Assembly: GCF_035582795.1 (NCBI RefSeq)
Contig: NC_134373.1
Coordinates: forward strand, 26,382,501 to 26,446,500
Length of the DNA: 64,000 nucleotides
Direction: 5' to 3'
From: Mycteria americana
Lineage: Eukaryota; Chordata; Aves; Ciconiiformes; Ciconiidae
This document shows positions 46,525 to 56,500 of the stretch, piece after piece. Every line of letters begins with the position of its first letter. Positions within the stretch are counted from its first letter, which is position 1. The position numbers and the translations under genes were made by a program. Below the pieces are notes generated by a model. That model did not search any database. It saw only the letters and a list, made by a program, of their open reading frames with translations, and was not told the DNA's origin.

Positions 46525-49500
46525 CTAAGAGTTAAGAGCATCGATACCTGCAGGAGTGAGCACAAGGGCCTGGAGGATGTCGGAGAGGGAGACGATGCCC
46601 CGCGGGTACTGGTTCTCGTCCACCAGAACCAGGCGATGGACCTGTGGGTGCAGGCAGAGCATCACAGGCAGGTCAGGCAGCGGGCGGGGGGGCTGGCGCT
46701 GGTGCGAGGCACCCCATCTGCTCACCTGCTCCTTGGCGATGCGGTCGATGATGTCCTCCATGGTTTCGTGAGGGTAGCAGGTGAGGACCCCCTCCAGGCA
46801 GGTGGTGCGCTGCCGCAGAGCCTCCCGCACGCTGATGTCCAGGTTGTTGTAGGTCTTCTGGGCTGCCAGGTGCTGCAGGAGAGGTGGCCCCACTCAGCTC
46901 CCCAACATGTCCTCGCACCGAGGGGGACGCTGAGCCCCGATGCCACACAGGGCAGATCTGTGCTGGCAGGTGCATCAGTGCACGTGGGGCGGGTTTGCAC
47001 AGGCACAGGCATGCGTGAGCACCCCACCAGCAGCGTGCAAGGGGCCACACTCGTGCCCGTGCGTGCAAACACACAGGGTACTCACAATGACGTCGAACCG
47101 GGAGTAGAGGCCGACCACTTGCCCTGCAAGGAGAGACAGCACAGGGGCTGGGGAGGGGGCCCTGAGGACCACCCGCCATGCTCCCCCTGCACCCCAAGAG
47201 CCAGACTGGTGGGAAGGGGGATTTTTGGGTGGGGATGGGGCCAGAGCCGCTGGCAGAGGGAGATGGGGAGGTCGCTGGTCCCCTCCCCAGGTACCAGCAT
47301 CATTGATGACGGGCAGGGCAGAGACGCGGCGGTCCACGAAGATCTCCAGGGCGGCATAGACGGGGGCGGTCTCGGGCACAACGGCGACATCACGGAAGGT
47401 GCCGATGCACAGTTCCTGCACTGTTTTCTTCAGGAAGCCCGGCTTGGGGATGGTGGAGCCCTGCAGTGGGGCAGGGCAGGGCTGGGCTGGCACCTACACA
47501 TATCCCGACACCCTTGCTTGTGCCCCTACACACCCACCGTGTGTGGGCACATGCAGCCCTGGCACTCACGAAGATGTGGAGGAATTTGAGGATGCGCTTG
47601 TGGGTCAGGATGTGCAGGACGTTGCCGGAGACGGGCTCGATGACGGGCAGGCGGTGGATCTTGTGCTTGATCAGGGAGTAGACAGCATCGAAGAGGCTGC
47701 GGGTGATGGGGACACGGTGGGGGGGGAGAGGATGGGGCTGCATCCCAGGCACACCCCCCATGGGGTGTGCTCTCCCCCAGCAGGCAGGCACTCACCTATC
47801 ACTTGGGGAGATGTAGACCAGTGGCTTGAAGGAACCCTGCAGGTACACCTCTGACAAGGGAGAGAGGTGGGAGAGGGGGTCCCCCAGTCCCCTCATGCAG
47901 CCCCACACCCCAGAGCCCACCTCCGTGCCTTGTGTGACATCCCCAGCCCCACCACCCCCATTGCCCCCCGCTTTTTACCTCGCCAGGTCTCAATTTTGTG
48001 CTCCTCCACCTCGTAGATCTGAACCTGAGGGCAGGGAGATGTCCTGGTCATGGTGGCCCCACAGGGGACGGAGGGGGACTCTAGGGCACTGCCCCCTTCC
48101 CCAGGCATCCCACCCCATCACCCTGAGAGGGGGGATCACATCTTGGGTGCCAGGCAGAGGGACACCAAGTGGATGCTGGGCTGGCCCAGAGCATCCCTCA
48201 GTCATGGTCTAGTGATGAAGAGGGGACCAGGAGAGGGAAGAGGGGACCAGGAGAGGAGGGGACATCCCCTCCCTGCTTCGACCCCTGTGCCCGCCTCACC
48301 ACACTCACCAGGGGCGAGCGGTAGTAGCGATGGAGGATGTTGATGAAGTCGGTGATGGTGAGCATCCCTGCAGAGACACGTGGGGCTGGCAGCGCTGCCC
48401 GCACTCCTCGCTGCCAGGCAGGGGAAGGGGCCAGGCGGTGCTGCTGGCACTCACCCACAAAACTCTGCTTCTTGCTGTCCCAGAGCGGGGCAGCACGCAC
48501 CCCGTTGGCCACCAGCGCCACGAAGGCTTTCTTGATCTGCCAGCAGAGTGGGGAGGGGGTCAGGGGGTCCCCGAGCCTGCTGTCCCCCCTGCCTGTCCCC
48601 GCCGATCCCCTGCTTTGTCACCTCCAGGGAGATGTCGAAGACAACAAGCTTGCAGCTGGTAGGGACGGCATCGTAGCAGCAGTGGCTCCTCATGAAGTGC
48701 ATGTAGACCTCGGCGTCAGGACTCTGAAACTCAGTCTCCGGGCCCAGCCCCAGCATCTCGTTGCCCAGTGTGAAGGTGACGGGTCTTGGGCTCCTCCGCC
48801 TGTCCTCTTCCTCCTCCTCTTCCTCCTCCTCCTCCTCCCCCTCCTCTCTGGGGCACAGGGCCCCCGGGAACCCTGTGGGCAAACCCGCCCCAGGCCTGGC
48901 CTGTGAGCTGAGCTGCCAGATCTCAGCACCCTCCTGCATGGGGGGAGTGAGGGTGCTCCCCACAGACCCCCCCCCATTCCCCACTCCACAGGGGCAGCAC
49001 ACAGCACTGTGGCTCTCCAGCCTGGGGGCACCGGGAGCTGCTGGGAAGGAGCTGAGGAGTGGGGCGACGAGGAGTATGGGCAGGGTGGGCAGAACACCGA
49101 TGTGCTCATTGCATGAGTGAGCCAGACCCCCTCCTACACGCCTAGGCGCTGCCTGCTACCTACCTTCCTCCTCGGGGTGGGCAGCGGCATCCGGCAGCGC
49201 CACCTGAGGGGCACACAGCGAGGGGGGGTCGGCAGGAGCCAGCCCGGCCTCTCCCCCACCCATGGGTGCTGCCTGCACCCACCCGGCTGCCCCGGCCCCC
49301 GCCCAAGCCGGGCAGAGGCGACCGTCCTTGCAGGGTGGGATTGCGGCTGGACTCAGCCCTCAGTCCCCCCGGGGAGCCCCCCGCCCGCCCAGGGCCCCCG
49401 GAGCCTGCTGTCCCCGTGGGGGCTCCAGCCCAGGACTCCCGGCTAGTGCCCCCCTCGGGGCGGGCAGCGGGGGTCCCCGGGTCGGGGCAGGGGACGGCAG

Positions 49501-50149
49501 GACCCCCCGGCTCCTCTCGCTGCTCTCGGAGCCGAGCGCGTCCCGCAGCGGCTCCGTGCCCGTCCGCTCCCTTCTCGGACCCCAAGGTGTAAATCCCGGT
49601 CCTGCTTCCTCCCGTGCCGGGAGCCCCGCCAGCCCCACCTGCCCCCCGGGGACCAGGTCCGTCCCGGGAGACCCTACAAGAACAAGGGGGACAGCCCCAG
49701 GCAGGAGGGAGGCGAGCAGGGCTGACCCCGTGCCCCCCGGTCCCCAGGAGACCCTACCATAACAAAGCGGCACGCGCGGCGGGAAGAGCAACCCCGGACC
49801 ACAAACCCGCTGACAGAGCCAATGTTTTCGAGCCACCCTACAATAACAAAGGCGCAGGGACGGCTCCCTAAGGAGCCCAGAGCCAAGCCCGGGAAGGAGG
49901 CGACCCCATGCCAACGTCCCCCAACCCTTGCCAGGGGGCTGGGGACAGCCAGGGCAGGCAGGCGGGCCAGGCTGCGCTCCGCGTCCTTGTCCCCACGGCT
50001 GCTTGGCCGTGGGAAGGGGGTCGCCAGCCCCCCACGCCCTCCCCCCCCCCCCCGGGGTGGCTCGGTCCCCAAGCGGGGTGCTGTCGGGCCGGGCCCCCCA
50101 CCCGCCCCGGCGGTACCTGGGGCGCGGCGGGGCCGGGGAGTCGCTCCAT
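46525..50149 (-). CDS. PRKAG3: PRKAG3, AMPK gamma-3 subunit, 12 proposed coding exons, 386 aa
   Basis: Nucleotide-sensing regulatory subunit of AMP-activated protein kinase. Exons on the minus strand: 50117-50149, 49164-49203, 48622-48872, 48455-48536, 48309-48367, 47979-48024, 47796-47850, 47570-47696, 47295-47460, 47086-47123, 46726-46872 and 46525-46641 (1161 nt, in phase). Four CBS repeats are visible: CBS1 [20 protein letters not shown] and [14 protein letters not shown]2 [23 protein letters not shown]3 [23 protein letters not shown]4 [20 protein letters not shown]. Arg122 is the counterpart of the nucleotide-binding Arg changed in the pig RN- allele (R200Q). The N-terminal extension is much shorter than in human (489 aa) and carries a Glu tract. 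The three CBS paralogues are alike; gamma-3 is chosen from CYP27A1/WNT6 linkage. Exons 1-2 ([24 protein letters not shown]) rest on splice phase alone. Confidence 0.92.
48796..48850 (-). repeat. Trinucleotide tract coding poly-Glu in PRKAG3
   Basis: TCC/CTC-type triplets on the plus strand encode a run of about eleven or more Glu residues, preceded by REEGE and followed by DRRRSPRP, in PRKAG3 exon 3. It is a simple-sequence tract that can vary in length. It lies in the disordered region before CBS1. Confidence 0.9.
49204..50116. other. PRKAG3 intron 1
   Basis: GC-rich intron between the two proposed short first exons, holding the triplicated motif. CpG density is high at 49300-49600 and above 50000, so more than one promoter is possible. 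Confidence 0.6.
49665..49855 (-). repeat. Three spaced copies of a SOX-like 20-mer in PRKAG3 intron 1
   Basis: Plus-strand copies are GAGACCCTACAAGAACAAGG (from 49672), GAGACCCTACCATAACAAAG (from 49750) and GAGCCACCCTACAATAACAA (from 49830), spaced about 80 bp. The conserved part CCCTACnATAACAAAG contains ATAACAAAG, the SOX core, in two of the three. The sequence between copies is not alike. They lie in intron 1 of PRKAG3, 0.3-0.5 kb from its first exon. Confidence 0.75.
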
Positions 50150-51740
50150 GCTGACTGCGGGGCAGCGCTGCTATTCTGGGCCCGCGGCTGCCGGGGGCCT
50201 GGCAGATAGGGTGTCAGCGAGCAATGCCAGCCATGCCCCCGCCACCGCCGCGGGGGGGGACACCGCCGCCACCGCCCGCAGGTACCGTGCCACCCCGCAG
50301 CACCGGGCTGGAGGGGATGGCCGCGGCCCCGGGGACGGCGCTGGCCCTGGGGGACGCGGGAGAGGGGGTGCTGGAGACATGGCCGGGGGCAGAAAACCTG
50401 TGTGTCCCCCCCTGCGGACCCCCGTCCTCCAGGAGCGGTGCTCAGCACCGGCCAGGATGCGGCCCTGCCCACACCCCGTCCTGCAGTGGGAGCGGGTGGG
50501 GGGCACAGCAGCCCCCCACTGCCCCGAGGATGCTGGAGGAGGCCTGGATCCATCCCCAGGCTGGGCAGCAGCCAGAGCAGCTGCGGACCCTTTTCCCCCC
50601 GGGCTGCCGCGGCCCTGCCTGCCCCGGCCTGGGGTCCCGCTGCAGCTCAGCCCTCCCCGGCCACCCCGGCTCTCACGGCCGGGGCAGCCCGCGCCTGCCG
50701 GGGAAGCTCCTTCCTCGCCCGCGGGGCCACCCCCTCCTGCCCGTCCTCCGCTCGTTCCCGGCTCCATTTCTATTTCAGGAAGGTTCAAATAACCCCTTGG
50801 CCGGCTGCCGTGCCGGCCCGGGAGCAGCCGTGGGCGAGCGGGCCGGTTGCTGCCGGGCCGAGGGGACAAAGCAGCTCCGGCTGACACCCGGGGTCAGCTG
50901 GACCCTGGCCCGTGGCAGGGTGCAAGGAGCAAAGCCCCTGGCCCCTGGTGCTACCTCAAGGCAGGGAGGAAGAGGAGACATGAGGCAGGAAGGCCAGGGC
51001 TGGGGACAGGCCAGCAGGGCTGGGATGACAGGAGCACACAGTGGCTGTCCCCGTCCCGGGTGGCCCTGGCCCCGCAGCGGTGCAGGGGGCAGGATGGGGC
51101 CGAGCCCTTACAGCTGCGCTGAGCCAGGCAGCCCGGCTCCAGCCTGGCCCCGGCCGGGTGCTGGCAGCAGGGAAGGGAGCAGGCATCTCCACTTTCGCGG
51201 CTATTTTCAGGTGCTGGAGAGAAGCCGAGGAGCGATGAGATCGTCACCAAGGAGACCAGAGAAACAGGGCCCAGCTCCACGCTGCGGGGGGCTGCAGGCA
51301 GAGGGGAGGGAGCCCCAGAGCCTGGGGCTCAGCACCTCCCCTGGCCCCGAGCAACCCACCCAAGTGCTGAGCATCCCCCTGCCAGGCTCAGGGGACATAA
51401 CCCAAAACAGGCAAGGGACAGCTCAGGGGACCCAACCCTTCCTTCCCCTGCTGCAGGGCTGGGCTGCTCTGTCCCCCTTGGTTAATCATCTGTGGGAGAG
51501 AGCCCAGGACAGACAGACCCCAGACCGCAGCAGCTATGCTGGAAGCCACTCCCCCATGCAGGGGGGCACACTCACCTGCTGTGGGGCAGCAGGGACAACC
51601 CCCAGCTCCGGGAAGGACAGAGGAATGGTGGGGTGGTGGCACAAACCCACTCTGCACCAGAGCCTGGCGGAGTGCACGGAGAGCTGAGCTGCCCCATGGA
51701 CCCAAACAGGCCAGGGAAACAGAGGCAGATGGAGGCCAGG
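50150..51740. other. PRKAG3 upstream region / TTLL4 3' flank
   Basis: The CpG-rich PRKAG3 promoter region extends to about 50860, followed by ordinary intergenic DNA. No gene is seen. This is one of the two junctions of the inverted CYP27A1-PRKAG3 segment. Confidence 0.6.
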
Positions 51741-51761
51741 AGAGCAGCTGAGTGTTAAACT

Positions 51762-51767
51762 TTTATA
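51762..51767 (-). terminator. TTLL4 polyadenylation signal candidate (TATAAA variant)
   Basis: No canonical AATAAA was found on the minus strand between the TTLL4 stop and 50150. The hexamer TATAAA, a known weaker variant, lies 0.76 kb past the stop codon. Confidence 0.3.
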
Positions 51768-52523
51768 GAAATCCTTGAGAAACAAAGGGAAAATAGAGAG
51801 CAGAGCCCAGGAGAAGAGCACAAGCCTGCAGTCCCCGCATGCACACTGCAGGCCACCCACAAGAGCAGACAACCTCAAGAGGATGCTCCCTCCCTAGCAG
51901 CCCTACCGTCCCCACAACAAACCAGAGCCACGCTGGTACCCACGGTCTCTCTCGAGCAGCAACGTGCAAGCGCGAGGTTTCCCCCAGGCCCCGAGGCTGG
52001 AGGAGGGCAGGATGTTGGCACAGGCGTTCAGAAAGGATGAAACGGGTCGTTTGAAAGTCCCGAGCCCTGCTCCTTCCAGAGGAGGGGGGTGGTGGCTGGG
52101 GACTTTTCTCCACGGGACAGGCTGCAGGAGCAGACTCGTCTCCCAGTGGCTCAGGACAAGCAGACAGAGACAGAGGCGAGCAAGGGCTCAGCCCTTGCTG
52201 GTCGGGGACAGGAAGGCCAGGCTAACTCCAAGCTCAGCTGGCTCCCACGCAGCAAAGAAACCACCACCACCACATCAGGCTTTAAAAGCAGCCTAGGACA
52301 AAGGCCAGACAAACACAACTTCCCCAGGCTTTGCCATTTGTTTTAAAAATGGAAGTCGCACAGCTCTCCCCTTTGCCCAGTAAAACATCCCTCTCTAAAA
52401 ACAGCCCCACAGGCAAGCGTGTGGCACAGGGGGCTCCCGCAGCCCTTGCTCTCTGGAGCCAGCTCCTGTCTCTTCCTTTGAGGTAGGTTGAGGTGTCCCC
52501 AGGGAGGGACAGCAGCTGCCTCG

Positions 52524-53544
52524 TCACATCACCAGGGCGGTGTCCGAGAGGCAGCCAGCAGGTGTCTGGTCGGCTCCACCAGTGCACTTGTTGAGAGGTA
52601 AGCTCTGAGTAGGGCTGGGCTCCAGGCATCGCGTGAGGTCTTCACCAGCTGAAGGGAGGAGTGTGCTGCAGGAAAAAGGAGACCCCGTGCTGCTTAGGGA
52701 CAGTGAGAAAGGATCAAAAGGGCCAGTGTGCAGCATTCACCTCTGGTATCATCATACACAGGCTCAGAGACAAGGCTGCTAGGCTCACCTACTCCATCCC
52801 CACCCTGGGCAGCACCAGTCACCCCAACAGACATCCAAGACAGTGATGGGACTTTAGGGTCACACCTTGATCTCCCCGGCTGCATGCAAACCCAACTCCA
52901 TCCTGGCCTGGGCACAGGAGCAGGGATGCCCTTTCCCTTAACACCAGAGGCGAGGGGCATGCCTGCCTTCCACTTCATCTCACCCAGATGAACCCCAGTC
53001 CTCCACCTTTCTGCAGGAGGCTGTCAGGGTCAGCAGCACTCATTTTGCAGCCCAGCTTTGCTCGGGGAAGCTGGCAGAGTGCAGACTGAGAGGCCTCACT
53101 GCTCCCCCAGCTACACGGTGTGGCTGAGAGCCTCTGCTCACTGGTGGCCACATCAGAGCCCATAGAAGTGGTGCAGGTCCCTGTGGGGAACATCTTGTCA
53201 GCATGTCCTGACCATGACAACCCCAGACATCACCCAGTCCGGCTGTTCTGGGCCTCACTCCCATCTAAGCTGGGTGTACAGTGCCAAGGAGACATGCCCA
53301 GTCACATAGACATCATGCCAGCCCTACCAGTTGGCTCTCCAGAGAGCAGAGGCTGGCTTCAGAGCCTGCAAGCCAACCTGTTCCTCTCCCCTTAAACAAA
53401 GCTGCTTTTCCTGCTGCCAGTTCTCTCTCAGGACACCAGTCCTAAAGCCATGCTGTGAACATCATGCACATCATGGCCAGTGCAAACTCACCCCAGTCTG
53501 CCTAGTTCCAGTTTGTTGAAGCCATTTGATTGAACACTGCTCTT
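52524..53544 (-). CDS. TTLL4: TTLL4 3'-terminal coding exons (tentative splicing)
   Basis: The human C-terminal tail is poorly conserved, so these exons were placed by splice phase and weak similarity. Proposed: 53492-53544 ([17 protein letters not shown]), 53007-53140 (ending [11 protein letters not shown]), 52741-52851 (ending SEPVYDDTR; its acceptor is weak) and 52524-52648 ([18 protein letters not shown], then NKCTGG and SDTALVM, stop TGA at 52524-52526). The last exon aligns with the human tail EPSLSTQTLPVIKCSG and SDSLLAV, has a good acceptor (CTCCTCCCTTCAG) and is the most secure. The two middle exons are the least certain. Confidence 0.5.
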
Positions 53545-56500
53545 CTGGAGGAAGAAAGATTTCAGCAACGACCACTGCAGGAGGAGAGAAAGACAACCAA
53601 ATGGCTATTTAAGTTGTGGCAAAAATCCCTCAAGCCTGCTGGGCTCTGCTGTAGGCTGCCCTAGTGTGCTTCAGCTTGAACTGCCTCACACTGCTGTGCA
53701 TCGTCACTGCCACCAGACTGTTCCCAAAATAGCAAACAGAGCAGTCTTTGCTCTCTGCTTAATGAATCCCTCTGCTGTAAGTGGGAGCAGAGCATCTCGA
53801 GGTTAAAAGAGTGGGTTTCTTTCACTGGATCAGCCTGCTGTAATGCACAGGAGTGACAGACGGAGATGGCTCCCTCATGGAAGGGAATAAAGGGCAGGCC
53901 AGGTGCCAAATATGTAGGGCTGTGCCCAGTGCACCCAAGGATATTCAGATGCAAAGTACTTGCAGATCTGATATACTGAGTGGACTTCATGTTGGTGGGA
54001 GATAGAGAAGCGTGGGTTTTTCCAGACTCCTGGAGGCCTTGGCAGAGAGGGAAGAAGAGGACAAACAGGCAGGGCAGGAGCCACAGGAAGCAGAACAAGC
54101 AGGCGCTCTGCCCAGGCAAACAACCGGCTCTCCCTAGCTCATCCACAGCCATACACACCATCTGGGCCAAATCCGTTCCTGCCCCAGTGTGGTACCCTTT
54201 GACACACCAGCTCTTCAGTAGCTCCAGACCTGGGAAGCGACAGAAAAGACAAAAAGCGAGAATGAACGACCAAGTTTGCAGAGAGTTAAGCCTTCCCAGC
54301 TTGGGGCATACAAATATGCTGCACAGAGTGAACTGACCGTGTAGTACATGCTACGCAATAACTACTTGAACACATGCCTGAGCCCCAGCAAACACGGGGT
54401 AAACCAAGGGCGTTCACCCTTTGTACGAGCAAACACCAGCGAGCGCCAGCACGTGGGCTGCCGCAGTGCTTGCCTTCCTCCCAGGGAGCCAGACACACTG
54501 TGCAGCGGGCTCAGCTAAGCAGGGAAACTGGGGCAACACGGGATTTGCCAAATTAGACCAGACTGGCTGTCCCCCTGAGCCCAGTGCCTGCCAACGGCAG
54601 CACCTGATTTGGGCGGCACCGGTGAAAGTTACTACAGTGCAAATGTAGAGCAGCTTTGCTGTCACCGGCCCCGTTCCCAGAAGAGGGCAGCCCGGGCAAC
54701 CTCCTCTTTGCACAGCACCAAAAAGCTGCAGCATCCCAGCGCATCGTCTCCTCCCTGCACGGGTCCATCCAGAGCTCGACGTGGGCTGAGACCTGGTCTC
54801 CATCCCTGGCAGAGGGCAAGGCTGACACAGACTGAGCTCACCAGCAGTGTGACTGGAAGGGACCGTTCCTCCAGATGCACACAAGATGTGCTGCTCCAGA
54901 GCACAGGGAGGTCACCTTGAAGCAAAGCCATGCAGAGCCTGCACTGAACAGGCTCCTCTTCCTCTAAGGTCTCCTCCTGCTAGCTGTCCCCACTACAGCC
55001 ATGCTCCCTGCTCTCTACTAATCCAGAGATCTTGAGAAATCCAGGATTGCTCCCTTCCCATTTTCTTCTTTAAGAGCCTTAGAGCCACAGCACAAGCTAA
55101 AGTGCCTTGAGATTTAAGAACCAGCAGAGCAATGGCCAGGAACTTGATGCTGTCCAGCTGGGGTTACTGTGGTTTGCTATATGATACCAGCCCTGGCTAT
55201 AGGAGGAATCCTTGCTGCCCAAACTCTGCTCCTCAGTGACCTTTCAGCAAGCCCCAGGACCTTGGAAAAAAACCCCACGTGTTGGGGGCTGAGGGGAGCA
55301 GGGCAGCTCAGCAGCCCTGCCCCAGCTCTGTGCACCAGGCCGGGCTTTGCACCTTGCTGGCCAGGGAGAGGGGAGGGCTGCACGGAACATACGTGAATGG
55401 GGAGGGGCTGGGGGAGGTTGGGTTTTGCTCAGAGGTGAAGAGCAACAAGGGGGTAGAGCAAATCTGCTTGCTGGGCTGCTTCAGGGAAGCTGGAGCACTC
55501 AACCAGGATCCCGGCCTGAGCGGCAAAGCTCAGGGCAGCACTTCAGTGCGGACAATGACAGGATCTTTCTTCCAGCTGACAGGAGAGCATCCAGCAAAGG
55601 TATTAGCGAGGCAAAGGATGACACATGCTGACAGCGCAGCTGAAGAGGGCTATGAGGTTACTGTCTCTCTGTGAAAGACTGTTACCGACCCCTTTGATGT
55701 TTGCTTTAACATCAGTGAAAAGCGACAAAAGCTTTTTTTTTTCCCTCTCCATGACAGCCAGGCTAGGAGCGCACATACGGTTGCCTCAGTGGAGGGCCAG
55801 CTCCTGCAGAAGCCCCTCCAGCTAGATCAGATGCTGGATGGAAAGCCCTGAGCCACAGTCTCTTTTTACGTTCTCTAATCCCTCACACTAGACCTCACTG
55901 GTTCTCTCTCCTAAATAGCCTCTACTGCTGCCCTGATGGAGACAGCCCTGCGTAAGAAGGAATTGGTCCAGCCCAGCTATGCCTCATTAAAGGATGTTTT
56001 TTATTAAAATACAGAGTTGTGTCCTGGAAAGGTGGAAATGATAGCTAGATTTCTATAGTGTTTAGGAAAAATTCTTCTGTGTGCACACTGACAGTTTTTC
56101 ATCAATTAGAAAGCAGCAGGAGACCAGGGAATAGGCCCAATTTTTCCTTCACTTCACAGATCACCTGTAAGGAGCAAAGCCCAGCAACTCCAGCTGTTTC
56201 TCCCTCAAAAGAGGGTAGAGGAACGCAATAAGAGGCCAGAGCTACAGGTTGAAGGCAGAATCCCAGCCTGCTTCAGCCCCAGGGCAACTAGAAGTGGTGG
56301 TGCTGTGCTTACCAGAGCAGTCAGCACTGCTGATCAACTCAGAATAAGCTTTTTGTGATATTTGAAGCAGTCTGGGAGGGTAACACATTTCTTATGGCTA
56401 GTGAGCATGCAGGCAGGCAGCACTCCCTCAACATGCACAGCTCAGAAGTCTCCCACGACCACCGGCAGGCAGCCTGCCTGACTCAGGTGACTGTGCCAGG

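Noticed and set aside
50224-51687. Long plus-strand open frame upstream of PRKAG3
   Set aside because: GC-rich DNA without stops. Residue composition is erratic, with no domain, and it is antisense to the PRKAG3 promoter region.
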